Notes: generated by a model not told the origin, from the letters alone. DNA of 64,000 nt from Acididesulfobacillus acetoxydans (GCF_902729405.1 NZ_LR746496.1:4402001-4466000), one strand, 5' to 3'. Positions 8,042-17,517 are shown, numbered from the stretch's first letter. Translations and numbers: made by a program.

Positions 8042-9151
8042 ATGAACAAACTCACTAAAGTGGCGGCTGTAACTTTTTCCTCGTTCCTCGTGGTCGGGCT
8101 TGGAAGTGTTGCAGCGTTGGCCGACACTTCACCGGCAGGCCTTCCTTCGGTCCCTCCTCCCCCAGTCAAAGCTCCACTTCGTCCCCACGTTCACGGCACT
8201 ATCGAGTCAGTCAGCGGCGATGTGATGACACTCAAAACCGCAAGTAAAACCGTGACTGTGAAGCTCTCCTCAGGCACGGTGTATGACCGGGGGCCCGCTC
8301 AAACGTTAAATCTGTCCGATCTGAAGGCCGGAGCAGAAGTCGACGTGGACGGCAACTGGGACAACGGGACCTTTGACGCGCTTCATGTTCATCTCGAAGT
8401 TCCTCATGTTCACGGTACCATCACATCGATCAGTAACGGTCGGTTGACACTCAAAACTCCAGATAAAACCGTCACTGTGAAGCTCTCCTCAGGCACTGTG
8501 TATGACCGGGGGCCGGCTCAAACGTTAAATCTGTCCGATCTGAAGGCCGGAGAAGAAGTCGGCGTGGACGGCAGTTGGAACAACGGGACCTTTGACGCGC
8601 TTCACGTTCATCTGGCTCCCCCCCACCGGGATGGGCTGCCAGGTCACCCCGGCAAGAAGCCAGACGGGCTGGGCGGAAAGATCACCGGCATTACCAGCCG
8701 GTCCTTGACGGTCAGGACGCCGGACGGACGGACCTTCGTCGTCAGCTTGACCGGAAACACCAAACTTGAGAGCGGTCCCCAATCCATCGGCACTTCGGCG
8801 TTACAAGCCGGAAAAGACGTTCACATCCGCCTGGTCGGTGGGGAGCAAGTTCCCCCGCCCTCGCCCTCCTCGACCTCGACCCTCTCGAAAACCATCTCCA
8901 ATCTGACAGCTGCAGAGGTGGACCTCGTTCCACCTCATTGGGACGGGACGATTACGGGGGTCCAGGCTGCATCCGTGACAGTAAAAACCAACAGCGGTCA
9001 GACGGTAACATTAAATCTCAATTCACATCCCCTCATCCAGCGTGGCCCAGGCAATACATCCAGCCAATTGACCGTCGGAATGAAGGTTCATGTCGAAGGA
9101 ACCGCAGACGGTTCAACAGTTTCTCCTACCAGAATCGATATTCATCCGTAA
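8042..9151 (+). CDS. Secreted DUF5666 repeat protein
   Basis: A 369-residue exported protein. A signal peptide (MNKLTKVAAVTFSSFLVVGLG, cut after ALAD) is followed by a proline-rich linker and four copies of a 65-75-residue DUF5666-like module. Each starts HGTI/GGKI/DGTI, then hydrophobic strands LTLKT and VTVKLSSGTVYDRGP. Modules one and two (about 50-122 and 123-192) are nearly identical even at DNA level, a recent tandem duplication. The third and fourth have diverged. No lipobox or LPXTG anchor is seen. AGGAGG lies well placed before the ATG. The protein is followed by a terminator and by a two-component system that probably controls it through the repeats at 7931. The ligand is unknown; the fold resembles small beta-barrel binding modules. 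Confidence 0.8.
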   Translation: MNKLTKVAAVTFSSFLVVGLGSVAALADTSPAGLPSVPPPPVKAPLRPHVHGTIESVSGDVMTLKTASKTVTVKLSSGTVYDRGPAQTLNLSDLKAGAEVDVDGNWDNGTFDALHVHLEVPHVHGTITSISNGRLTLKTPDKTVTVKLSSGTVYDRGPAQTLNLSDLKAGEEVGVDGSWNNGTFDALHVHLAPPHRDGLPGHPGKKPDGLGGKITGITSRSLTVRTPDGRTFVVSLTGNTKLESGPQSIGTSALQAGKDVHIRLVGGEQVPPPSPSSTSTLSKTISNLTAAEVDLVPPHWDGTITGVQAASVTVKTNSGQTVTLNLNSHPLIQRGPGNTSSQLTVGMKVHVEGTADGSTVSPTRIDIHP

Positions 9152-9202
9152 CCCGAATCCGGACATTGCGCCAAAAGAATTGAGTTCAAGCCCCTTCAGG
9201 CC

Positions 9203-9233
9203 AAAACCGCACCGGGACGCCGGTGCGGTTTTA
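9203..9233 (+). terminator. Rho-independent terminator after DUF5666 gene
   Basis: A perfect 13-bp stem (AAAACCGCACCGG and its complement) with a four-base loop ends in TTTT. It separates the secreted protein gene from the two-component genes. Confidence 0.85.
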
Positions 9234-9326
9234 CATATCTTCGCCGAGATGTTAAGATCCTCCTAATGGAACAATTCGCATGAAGAATGACCGGATGAGA
9301 AAGCAGACAAGGGAAGGAGTAAAGAA

Positions 9327-10010
9327 ATGGCCGCCTTAAACCGGTTTCGCGTTTTGGTTATTGATGATGAGCCAAATATTCTCCAGTTCCTCGACATGGG
9401 TCTCGGCAATGAAGGCTATATCGTCCGCACCGCTAAAGACGGCGTGGCTGCCCTCAACCAAGCCCTGGAATTTCAACCCCACGTGGTGGTCCTGGATATC
9501 ATGATGCCAGGCATGAACGGGTTTGAGGTCTGCCGTCAACTTAAGTCTCAGATTCGCACCGCCGTGATTATGCTGACGGCCCGCGATGAAGTCGACGATC
9601 GGGTGCACGGTCTGAACCTGGGAGCCGATGATTACATGATCAAACCCTTCAGTTTCCAAGAGCTGCTGGCCCGTATACAAGCCCGTCTGCGCAATCAATT
9701 CCCCGAACTTGGGGGAATCCAGTTCCTGGGCTTGTTTCAGCTTGATGCGGCTAAACGTGAAATCCATTACCGAGGGACATTGCTCGAACTATCTCCGACA
9801 GAATATGAACTCCTTTACTACCTGCTGATTAACCACGGTGCGGTATTGAGTAAACGACAGATCCTGGAAGAGGTCTGGGGCTATGATTTTAATGGGGAAG
9901 AAAATATTGTGGAAGTCTATGTGCGCGCCCTGCGCGAAAAACTTGGAGATACGGAACACAAGCGCATTCGCACGCTTCGTGGAGCAGGCTATCGCGTTGA
10001 ATTAGCTTAA
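9327..10010 (+). CDS. OmpR-family response regulator
   Basis: A 227-residue response regulator. The receiver domain (about 8-120) has the acidic pair IDDEP, the phospho-accepting Asp57 in VVVLDIMMPG, the threonine of MLTA and the lysine of DYMIKPF. The C-terminal winged helix (about 130-227) has LSPTEYELLYYLL and the recognition helix VEVYVRALREKL. GGAAGGAG precedes the ATG. Its histidine kinase follows at 10309, but a transposon remnant sits between them and starts right at the regulator's stop codon, so coupling may have been weakened. Likely targets are the direct repeats at 7931. Confidence 0.92.
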   Translation: MAALNRFRVLVIDDEPNILQFLDMGLGNEGYIVRTAKDGVAALNQALEFQPHVVVLDIMMPGMNGFEVCRQLKSQIRTAVIMLTARDEVDDRVHGLNLGADDYMIKPFSFQELLARIQARLRNQFPELGGIQFLGLFQLDAAKREIHYRGTLLELSPTEYELLYYLLINHGAVLSKRQILEEVWGYDFNGEENIVEVYVRALREKLGDTEHKRIRTLRGAGYRVELA

Positions 10011-10266
10011 TGTCGGTATTAACACCGGCATACTCATACACCAACCGGCCAGGAAAGGGACTGCTCTTCACCTGCGAAGCTTGCGGTTATACGCTGCATG
10101 CTGACTTGGTAGGCGGACGTAATGTAAGGCTTAGAACGTTGGTCGCCCGGCAGGACCGGACGATTACGGGGCGCGTTTCAACCGTCCCTGATGTGGATTC
10201 CAATGATACTGGGCCGGACCCGGTGGAGGAAAGCCGCAATCCTCTGACTTTAGTCAGGGGTAGTTG
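10010..10266 (+). pseudogene. TnpB (IS200/IS605) C-terminal remnant
   Basis: The frame after the response-regulator stop encodes the end of a TnpB nuclease: the second half of its zinc ribbon (FTCEACGYTLHADLVGGRNV) and the tail typical of these proteins (GRVSTVPDV). It stops after NPLTLVRGS. The DNA at the end, with CCTCTGACTTTAGTCAGGGG, is the hairpin normally found at IS200/IS605 right ends. The front half of tnpB, including the RuvC residues, is gone. A similar right-end scar lies near 41960. Confidence 0.8.
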
Positions 10267-10308
10267 AATGCCCTAACAGATCGTAATAGATGAGGAGGCC
10301 GATGGAAA

Positions 10309-11784
10309 ATGATCCGCAGGGTGCTCCGCTCGTTTCGTTTCAGACTGCTCAGCGGCTCTCTCTTGCTTCTTGCCCTCCTCCTCCTGACCATGGGGCTCTT
10401 TGAGTATACCGTCATGCAGGAATACCTAAATCGCACGGCCGCCGCAAATCTGCAAGATCAGATTCGCGCTGTTGGTCCCCAGGTCTGGGATCAACTTGCG
10501 GCCGGCTCCCCTGCCGCCCAATTCGCCTTGCCCAAACTCTTGGGTCCGGACGTTTCCCTGGTCCTGGTCGGCAAAGACGGTACCCTGCAACCTCTTCGTC
10601 CCGGGGAAGATCAGCGGCACTCTGTCCCTGTTCTAACTCCCGAACAATACAAAAGCCTCTTTATGCCTGGCAGCAAACCGGATTGGTCCGGAATAGCCCT
10701 GGACAATCAAGGGCGACGGGAAACGGTCGTACTCTTACGCTTTGGTCCTCCCGGAGAAGCGGCCTATCTGATTCAGGCGAGCACTTTCCTCAAGCCCACG
10801 GAAGACATTCTGCGCGGATCTATGGCCGTCTATGGTTTGGGAGCGCTGGTCACCCTCCTATTAGGCGGCTTGGCATTCAGTTTCCTGATCCGCCGCTTGC
10901 TTTTTCCCCTGTCCGGCATGATTCAATCTCTGGAAGGGATTGATGCAGGCACTTTACAGGACCGCTTGCCCTCTCAGGAGACGGAAGAGCTCAATCGTCT
11001 CGCTCGTTCCTTCAATTCCTTGCTTACCCGATTGGAGACAGCTTTCATTAGAGAAAAGGAAGCCCGGGAAACGCTCAGGCGGTTTGTGGCCGATGCCTCG
11101 CACGAACTCCGCACGCCTTTAACCGCTTTGCACGGCTTTCTCGAAGTTCTCCTTCTTGGAGCTGAGGACAACCCGAATCAACTGCATTCTGCCTTGCAAA
11201 GCATGCGGATGGAATCAGAACGACTGATCAAGCTTGTGAATGAACTTCTGCTCTTAGCCCGTTTCGACCGTGAGCCCACCTTGAACAAAGAAGAAGCTTC
11301 ACTGGCCGACCTGCTGAAAACTATGGAGCCGGAACTTCACCTTCTGGCAGGAAAGCGCTCCCTGAAGGTAGAAATTCACGGCCCCAGCTGCCTCTCTTGT
11401 GACAAGCAACACCTAAAACAAGTCATTCTAAACCTTTTTCAAAACGCTGTCCATTACACCGACCCCTTGACCGGGGAAATTGAACTGATCCTCCATCCTT
11501 TCGCTTCAGACCTGTCTTCCGGAAAAACCTCCGCCTGCGCTTTCGGTTCTGGTTCCTTTCTCGTTCTGGAGGTTCGCGACAACGGCAGCGGCATCTCACC
11601 TCAAGATCTCCCCCACGTCTTTGAACGGTTTTACCGGGGTGAAAAATCCCGCAACCGTGAGCAAGGTGGAACCGGTCTGGGCCTGTCCATTGTAAAATCC
11701 CTGGTTGAGGCCCATGGGGGACGCATCCGTGTGGAAAGTGTTACAGGACATGGGACAGTTTTCCGGGTGGAACTGCCGCTCTAA
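10309..11784 (+). CDS. Sensor histidine kinase
   Basis: A 491-residue membrane kinase. One transmembrane helix is near residues 12-30, followed by an extracytoplasmic domain of about 140 residues with no known sensor family, a second helix near 176-196, HAMP (about 197-250), then HisKA with the phospho-accepting His265 in FVADASHELRTPL. The ATP domain has the N box (LKQVILNLFQNAVHYT), G1 (VRDNGSGI), F (FERFYRG) and G2 (GGTGLGLSIV) boxes. It partners the response regulator at 9327, from which a TnpB remnant separates it. The DUF5666 protein is the likely regulated gene and could also be the sensed component; this is inferred. Confidence 0.92.
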   Translation: MIRRVLRSFRFRLLSGSLLLLALLLLTMGLFEYTVMQEYLNRTAAANLQDQIRAVGPQVWDQLAAGSPAAQFALPKLLGPDVSLVLVGKDGTLQPLRPGEDQRHSVPVLTPEQYKSLFMPGSKPDWSGIALDNQGRRETVVLLRFGPPGEAAYLIQASTFLKPTEDILRGSMAVYGLGALVTLLLGGLAFSFLIRRLLFPLSGMIQSLEGIDAGTLQDRLPSQETEELNRLARSFNSLLTRLETAFIREKEARETLRRFVADASHELRTPLTALHGFLEVLLLGAEDNPNQLHSALQSMRMESERLIKLVNELLLLARFDREPTLNKEEASLADLLKTMEPELHLLAGKRSLKVEIHGPSCLSCDKQHLKQVILNLFQNAVHYTDPLTGEIELILHPFASDLSSGKTSACAFGSGSFLVLEVRDNGSGISPQDLPHVFERFYRGEKSRNREQGGTGLGLSIVKSLVEAHGGRIRVESVTGHGTVFRVELPL

Positions 11785-11882
11785 CGCGCTTGTTTCAGAG
11801 ACAGGAATACCGCAAAAGACCCCTTCGCGGCACACGGATTCCCAAAAGGACCATTAAAAGCCAAGAAAACCCTTTGACACCG

Positions 11883-12230
11883 TCAAGCTTGAACGTCGAT
11901 GTGTCTGCTAAGATTGTTTGTCATCTTTCCACTGCTTACCGGCTGAGCCGCGGCCGAGTGCATGTCGGCTTGTCTTTCCCGCGCAAGCCGTTGCTGCTGC
12001 TGAATTCTATCCTTCACCATCTGCAACACTTGCTGAAGCTTCTGCACCTGTTGTGCGCTGCCATTCTTACCCTGCAATTGGGTTATTTGGTTGGTTAGTT
12101 GTTGTGCCTGCCTCGCCAAGAGGGTGGGATCACTTGCAGTAACCGTCATAGACACATTCGATGCGTTCAGAGAGCTAAATAGACTAGGGGACGGGTTCGC
12201 TTGACCACTTATGGCGGATATTACCATTTT
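11883..12230 (-). CDS. Small coiled-coil protein, FlxA-like
   Basis: A 115-residue protein starting at the ATG (12230) that follows AGGAGG. The serine/alanine-rich N-terminus (MVISAISGQANPSPSL) is followed by a predicted coiled coil, roughly residues 35-95, with many glutamines (LARQAQQLTNQITQLQGK and QKLQQVLQMVKDRIQQQQR). This layout resembles the FlxA-like family of small proteins, whose function is poorly known. It stands alone between the kinase gene and a decayed hprK-like gene. No signal peptide. Family call is tentative. Confidence 0.55.
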   Translation of the reverse strand, partial: KMVISAISGQANPSPSLFSSLNASNVSMTVTASDPTLLARQAQQLTNQITQLQGKNGSAQQVQKLQQVLQMVKDRIQQQQRLARERQADMHSAAAQPVSSGKMTNNLSRHIDVQA

Positions 12231-12351
12231 AAGCCTCCTCTCGATTTTTTTCGCCGGTCCCACAAAATAAATATCGGGCTAAACAGAAGGACGGTTTAGG
12301 CATTTGGGGCTTTTTAATCATTTTCTAATCGTTTTTTAATGAAGTGCCCTC

Positions 12352-12822
12352 TTACCTCGGCGGCCTCTTCCCCATGTGAACGGCAAGGTTGCCTGACAAA
12401 TTATTATACGAGTCAATAGTAAGAAATGGATCAATTTCCGGGGAAAAGATGATAGATATCCTTCTCGTCACGCGAATCAGCACAAAAAAGAGACGGGTGG
12501 TCGACTTATTGGTCGTCATTAAGGGGATTTCCCGCTCGTCGGCGAGAACCCTAAGTTCCTCAATGACCGGAAGGCCGCGCGTCACAATAAGCCCCGGCAC
12601 CTCTGGCACCAGCACCTTCTCCAGATGATTCATCCGCACCGTCGGTCCAAGCTGTTCAATCAGACCCATTTCCGTACGCCCGTAGACCTGAAGCCGGGAG
12701 GGAGTAAGATAAGTCAGAAAACCCGCCAGTTCCGCACTGGGCCGTTTTAAGGTCGGATCCGTAATCTCCTTGCCGAGGCCCTTAAAACCTGCAACAACAT
12801 CAAAGGCGAATTCATCGACCAA
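12352..12822 (-). pseudogene. HPr kinase/phosphorylase N-terminal fragment
   Basis: The first 110 residues match the N-terminal domain of HPr kinase/phosphorylase: GLGKEITDPTLKRPSAELAGFLTYLTPSRLQVYGRTE, then GLIVTRGLPVIEEL and LMTTNKSTTRL. In a complete enzyme of about 310 residues this is followed by the P-loop kinase domain. Here the next 45 residues are unrelated and the kinase domain is missing. The sequence therefore looks like a truncated hprK, or a stand-alone DRTGG-like domain protein derived from it. There is no clear ribosome binding site. I favour a decayed gene. Confidence 0.65.
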
Positions 12823-12914
12823 TCGTTATACTGTCAGCATACCCAATCGACCCTTCCCGCCAATATAAGTTGATTCCCTGGCTTCATTCATTTTCGCCAG
12901 CTATTTCGTCCTGC

Positions 12915-13060
12915 CAATCTTAGCATATTTAGGGGGCATGAGCCACGATAACCACGCCATAGACAAACACTGCACCGGCCAGCAGCCGAGAAACCAATGC
13001 GTGCGGCCTGTTTCATATCTGCCACAGCACACCCCTGGGGGGACCGGCAAATAATCGTCG
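12915..13060 (-). pseudogene. Remnant of DUF5658-like membrane protein gene
   Basis: On the minus strand this reads as a hydrophobic stretch matching the end of the protein at 42560 (NRPHALVSRLL, then YGVVIVAHA) but with a TGA before NRPHAL and no upstream half. At DNA level the block beginning at CCGAGAAACCAATGCG is nearly identical in both places. It appears to be a fragment of a duplicated gene. Confidence 0.55.
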
Positions 13061-13154
13061 CTCTCCTACCCCGGGCCGTCTGCACTTGATAGCGTGGTTT
13101 TTGGTTAGAACGTTCTTTTATCTCAGGATTCGAAGGAATTGTTGATGTCAAATT

Positions 13155-13784
13155 TTACGGCAAAGGAGCTTGCTTCCTTATAGTAATCCATAGGCCGATA
13201 TTATCTCTCGCTATCTCGAAAGCCGGTATTTGTGCCTCTTCTAATATTTTACGAAAATCTTGGACGGACTGTTCTCCCATAATGGTTTTTGCCTTTTTGA
13301 CCCAATCCTTGTCCGCTTCTGCCATCTTGGCGGTAATGTCCTCTTGTAGCTCAGCAGTGCCAAAGCCCATGCCAATGTATGCCACCCCTCCCGACGCGAG
13401 GACCCTGTAAATTTCTAGGAATGCCTTTTTGCGATCTTTCCACAAAAACATAGATCCCCTACTGACAGCCAGGTTCACAGCTTGATTTTCCAACGGGATC
13501 TCATCCACGTCACCAAGAAGAGTTTGGACCCTTGCGTTTAAACCAAGGTCGATGATGTTTTTTCTGGCAATTCTCAGCATGTCATGATTATTATCCAGCA
13601 AGTTGACGCTAAGATCTGTGATTTTGGCTAAGGCAATACCCAGGTACCCGCCACCGCAGCCGATATCTAAACATACTCCCTCAGTGATGCCTGTTCGTTC
13701 CTTGATCTGCGCCGCTATCAGAGGATAGGTCGGTGCAAACACCTCACGTGCAAATTTATCAAAAGCCATCGCGTTCATTTCCAT
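13155..13784 (-). CDS. Class I SAM-dependent methyltransferase
   Basis: A protein of about 209 residues starting at the ATG at 13784, which follows GGAGGTG. Motif I of the SAM-binding Rossmann fold is CLDIGCGGGYLGIAL (about 39-53), the acidic residue after strand 2 is in NLLDNN, and a later block reads LAVSRGSMFLWKDRKKAF, where D/N-hydrophobic motif IV would be. RVLASGGVAYIGM is the post-motif strand. This is the UbiE/COQ5-like small-molecule group, and the substrate cannot be read from sequence. It is downstream of the aldehyde ferredoxin oxidoreductase gene in the same direction, about 370 bp apart, so co-transcription is uncertain. Confidence 0.75.
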   Translation of the reverse strand: MEMNAMAFDKFAREVFAPTYPLIAAQIKERTGITEGVCLDIGCGGGYLGIALAKITDLSVNLLDNNHDMLRIARKNIIDLGLNARVQTLLGDVDEIPLENQAVNLAVSRGSMFLWKDRKKAFLEIYRVLASGGVAYIGMGFGTAELQEDITAKMAEADKDWVKKAKTIMGEQSVQDFRKILEEAQIPAFEIARDNIGLWITIRKQAPLP

Positions 13785-14157
13785 ACAGTGCACCTCCAAG
13801 TTGATTTTGTTTAATTTGGGTTGCGGCAACCTATCCCTTACTCTACTTGCCTTAGTATACTGCTCCCGTAGAGAAAATACCTGCCTAACCTTCCCCTTTA
13901 TTATCAGTTTTATTATCAGTTTCCCCTTTAGTCCTGGGCCGCATGGGAACAATGGTGCCCCTCCGGGCAGGCTGCGGTTCGCGCCCAGAGCATTGGCGAG
14001 CAGCAATTCCTCCTCACCTGAAAGCGGAGGCTTCCTTGCAGCTTATTTGTGAACGGCTTTCCTCGCGGGGAGTTGGCGATGATTTTGCTAGTGTTTTTCC
14101 TTCCCGGGATTCCATTGTAATCACGGTCTCAACTCCCGTTTCCAAGCTCCCTCGACA

Positions 14158-15945
14158 TCAAATAACATCTGCCGTCGCCTTATTGATTTCATCGGTCAAG
14201 GGGTAGCCTTGGTCATCCCAGCCTCTTAAGCGATAGTAATTATCAACCATGTACTGGAGTTCCTTTGGGGTGATCCTGTTTGCTCCCTCGTTGATGGGTT
14301 CCCGAAACAAGCGGGCCGGGAGGGTGTCCAAGTCCTTCGTCGCCCCTTCCCGCGCGTTGAAAACCCGAGTAAGCGTCACGATGCGGTTAGCCGCCGCTTC
14401 CAACTCCGCCTGCGTGCAGTCCCGGCCTGTAATCCCTTTCACTAACTGCACGAGGTCCGGCCAGAGAATCAAGTCTCGATAAAAGACACAAAGGATTTGG
14501 GTGTTAAATAGGGTTAACCGGTTTTCAAAATCGATAAAGAGTTCTGCTTTGCCCTCTACGATCCCCGGGTCGATCAGCCCACCCAACTCAGCCTTGTAAA
14601 AAGTGGCTCTGAGGTGACAGGCTCCACGCGTCGAAGTAGCGTACGCTAACCCCATCCCCTTTAAAACCCTTGGATCATAGCCCGGCGGCTCCAAACCTTT
14701 GACATGGATGGCCATATCCTCCATATGCCAGACTTGTGCAGCTTGCTTGATCCCTTGCGCCAGAACGGCTCCCAGTCCCCGCCGCCCTGCTATGTCGTAC
14801 AGCAAAGCGGCCACCGCGGCCGCATCCCCGTAAGCGAGCTCAGCCTCTATTTTCCCCATTTTCACGGCTTCCATGGTAAAAGCGGCCAAGTTTGCCGCTG
14901 TAATCGTATCCATGCCCAAGCGATCACAGAGGTCATTGAGGTGGATGATTTCCGCCAGATCACTAATCTGGCACAACCCACCAAACGCAAAAATGGTCTC
15001 ATATTCCGGCCCTTCCACCTTGAGTCCCTGATGGCGTCCCGAACGCACTTTGCTCAGTTTGCCGCAAGCCAAAAAACAATGGGGACAGGCGGTTGTCTTG
15101 ACCTCCTGTTTTTCTAGCAGAGAGTCGCCGCTGATTTCCGGCCAATGCTCGTAGACCCCCTCTGACCAGTACTGAGTCGGAAAAGTCTCCGCCAAATTCA
15201 TCGTCTTCACCATCTGGGTCGTGCCGTATTTCTGGTAATTCTTGACGCCCGCATTGTTCTTCGCTTTGGCCGCGATATTCTTGAGCAAAGTTTTGACCCG
15301 CTCGGGTTCGGCGATCTCGCAAGCCGCCCCTCCATAGAAAACAATCCCTTTGACCCTTTTTGAACCCATGACCGCCCCCATCCCCGTCCGCCCCGCCGAA
15401 CGCCAATAGTTGTTTTCAATACAGGCGAAGCGCACCAAATTCTCCCCCGCCGGCCCGATCACGACTGCCTGAGCCTGGGGCACGCCCACTTGGGCCAAAA
15501 CCTCATCCTCAGTGGTATAAGTGTCTTTGCCCCAGAGATGTGCCGCAGCGTGGAAAATGACCGCAGTCTCATTAATCTCCAGGAAAACGGGGTCTGCCGA
15601 AACTCCTTGGAGGATAATGGCATCATACCCTGTGCCGTGTATCTGGGGAGCGACTTTTCCGCCTGCATAAGATTCCCCGTAAAAGCCCGTCTGCGGCGAT
15701 TTGCTATACGCCCCATAACGGCTGGATCCCCACATGTCCACCCCGGTGGCCGGACCGACAACAAAGATCAATTTATTGTCGGCTGACAACGGGTCAACGC
15801 CCCCCGGTACCTCTTTCAAAAGAAGGTATGAACCCAGCCCTTTTCCCCCAAGATAGCGAAAAAATACCTCGTCCGGAATAAGCTCCTGCACATAGGTCTT
15901 TCGCGTCAAGTCAATCCGCAGCAGTTTGCCGAAAAACCCCTTCAT
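14158..15945 (-). CDS. aor: Aldehyde:ferredoxin oxidoreductase (tungsten)
   Basis: A protein of about 595 residues of the tungstopterin AOR family, oxidising aldehydes to acids with ferredoxin or the reverse. The ATG at 15945 follows AAAGGGG. The N-terminal MKGFFGKLLRIDLTRK and YLGGKGLGSYLL are typical. The pterin-binding region has GPATGVDMWGSSRYGAYSKSP, and the [4Fe-4S] ligands appear in CPHCFLACGK with the last cysteine in LCVFYRD. The neighbours (two aminotransferases, glutamate dehydrogenase, aldehyde dehydrogenase) make semialdehydes or keto-acid-derived aldehydes from amines and amino acids plausible substrates. No sigma-54 promoter was found upstream. Confidence 0.92.
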   Translation of the reverse strand: MKGFFGKLLRIDLTRKTYVQELIPDEVFFRYLGGKGLGSYLLLKEVPGGVDPLSADNKLIFVVGPATGVDMWGSSRYGAYSKSPQTGFYGESYAGGKVAPQIHGTGYDAIILQGVSADPVFLEINETAVIFHAAAHLWGKDTYTTEDEVLAQVGVPQAQAVVIGPAGENLVRFACIENNYWRSAGRTGMGAVMGSKRVKGIVFYGGAACEIAEPERVKTLLKNIAAKAKNNAGVKNYQKYGTTQMVKTMNLAETFPTQYWSEGVYEHWPEISGDSLLEKQEVKTTACPHCFLACGKLSKVRSGRHQGLKVEGPEYETIFAFGGLCQISDLAEIIHLNDLCDRLGMDTITAANLAAFTMEAVKMGKIEAELAYGDAAAVAALLYDIAGRRGLGAVLAQGIKQAAQVWHMEDMAIHVKGLEPPGYDPRVLKGMGLAYATSTRGACHLRATFYKAELGGLIDPGIVEGKAELFIDFENRLTLFNTQILCVFYRDLILWPDLVQLVKGITGRDCTQAELEAAANRIVTLTRVFNAREGATKDLDTLPARLFREPINEGANRITPKELQYMVDNYYRLRGWDDQGYPLTDEINKATADVI

Positions 15946-16109
15946 TTCCAGACCCCTTTCTTGTATACTATCCTGTCTCTGACCTGAGCGCGCCAACTTG
16001 CCTGCTTACCGACCGTAAACTCATCTATCCTTTCCTCAAATATTTGCGCCCAGGCGGAAAACATCGGCATAATTGGTCGCCAGCGGTCCTTTTCCTTTAG
16101 CATGTAAGT

Positions 16110-17462
16110 TCAGCGAGCGACTTGGGTTCCCCGCGCTTTCTCCACCTTATTCAGAGCCGATTCCAGAATATCCAACCCTTGCTCCAACTCGGCATCCGTA
16201 ATCACCAGCGGCATCAACATCCGCACCACGTTGCCGAAGACTCCCGCCCCGATAATGATAAGGCCTTGCCTGGCACACTCCTCAATGACCTGAGCGGTTT
16301 CTTTCTTGGCGGGTTCTTTGGTTCGGCGATCTTGCACCAACTCGATTGCCGTCATAGCCCCCAAACCGCGCACATCCCCGATCAGGGAGTATTTCTCTTG
16401 CAGCCGCCGCAGGCGCTCCATGACCTTGGCCCCAATCTCAGCCGCCCGCTCCGCCAGTCTCTCCCGTTCGATGTAGTCGATCGTCGCTAAGGCCGCCGCA
16501 CAAGCCAAAGGATTACCCGCGTAAGTTCCCCCCAGTCCGCCGGGGCCGGGAGCGTCCATGATTTCGCTTTTTCCCGTCACCGCGCTGAGCGGCAAGCCGG
16601 AGGCGAGCGATTTTGCCATCGTCATCAGATCCGGCTCCAGGCCGTAATGTTCAGAGGCAAACATCTTCCCCGTCCGGCCGAAACCCGTCTGAACCTCATC
16701 CACAATAAAGAGTATACCATGCTTCCTGGCAATCTTCTCTACCCCGGGTAAGAACTCCGGCGGAGGCACAATAAATCCGCCTTCTCCCTGCACCGGTTCG
16801 GCAATCACAGCCGCGATTCCGTCCGGATCCGCCTCGGCCGCAAAAAACCGTTCGAACTGCTCCAGACAATGCAGCCCGCAACCGGGATAAGAGGCCTGGT
16901 AATAACAGCGATAACAGTAAGCGGAAGGCAGCTTGTAAACTTCCGGCGCAAAGGGGCCGAAGCCATACTTATAAGGCTTCACCTTGCTCGTTAAAGCCAT
17001 GGCCAGGTTGGTCCGCCCGTGGAAGGCCATCTCCAAGGCCACAAGGCCGCTCTTCTTCGTCGCCGCCCGTGCGATTTTCACGGCGCTTTCAACGGACTCC
17101 GCCCCGCTGTTAACGAGCACCGTCTTTTTCTCATAATTTCCGGGGGTAATCTGGGCCAGTTTCTCCGCCAGAGAAACAAAACCTTCGTACATCGTGATCA
17201 TAAAACAGCTGTGAAGCAGCTTATCCGCCTGCTCTTTGATCGCTTGGACGACCGGCGGGGGACAGTGACCGGCGTTCAAAACGCCAATACCTCCGTAAAA
17301 ATCGATGTATTCATTACCATCCACATCGGTAAGGCACGCACCCTCGGCCCGCTCAATGAAGATGGGCACGCCGTGGGCAATGCCACGAGCCACATACTTG
17401 TTTTTTTTCTCCAAGAGAGCCTGCGATTTTGGCCCCGGTATTTCTCTGTTCGGCATATTCAT
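16110..17462 (-). CDS. gabT: 4-aminobutyrate aminotransferase-like enzyme
   Basis: A class III PLP-dependent aminotransferase of about 450 residues. The ATG at 17462 follows AAGGAG; the frame is open further upstream, but without a ribosome site. Seen are NSGAESVESAVKIARAAT (cofactor phosphate site), EPVQGEGGFIVPP, FIVDEVQTGFGRTGKMF with the cofactor aspartate, and the Schiff-base lysine in TMAKSLASGLPLSAV. GABA is the best guess, since putrescine aminotransferase and an aldehyde dehydrogenase that would produce GABA lie close by. Other omega-amino acids are possible. It lies between the aor and gdh genes, all in one direction. Confidence 0.82.
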   Translation of the reverse strand: MNMPNREIPGPKSQALLEKKNKYVARGIAHGVPIFIERAEGACLTDVDGNEYIDFYGGIGVLNAGHCPPPVVQAIKEQADKLLHSCFMITMYEGFVSLAEKLAQITPGNYEKKTVLVNSGAESVESAVKIARAATKKSGLVALEMAFHGRTNLAMALTSKVKPYKYGFGPFAPEVYKLPSAYCYRCYYQASYPGCGLHCLEQFERFFAAEADPDGIAAVIAEPVQGEGGFIVPPPEFLPGVEKIARKHGILFIVDEVQTGFGRTGKMFASEHYGLEPDLMTMAKSLASGLPLSAVTGKSEIMDAPGPGGLGGTYAGNPLACAAALATIDYIERERLAERAAEIGAKVMERLRRLQEKYSLIGDVRGLGAMTAIELVQDRRTKEPAKKETAQVIEECARQGLIIIGAGVFGNVVRMLMPLVITDAELEQGLDILESALNKVEKARGTQVAR

Positions 17463-17517
17463 ACTCCTTCCCAAAGAAAACACAGTGAACCTGTTGTGCT
17501 TAAGCTGAACATTGAGT

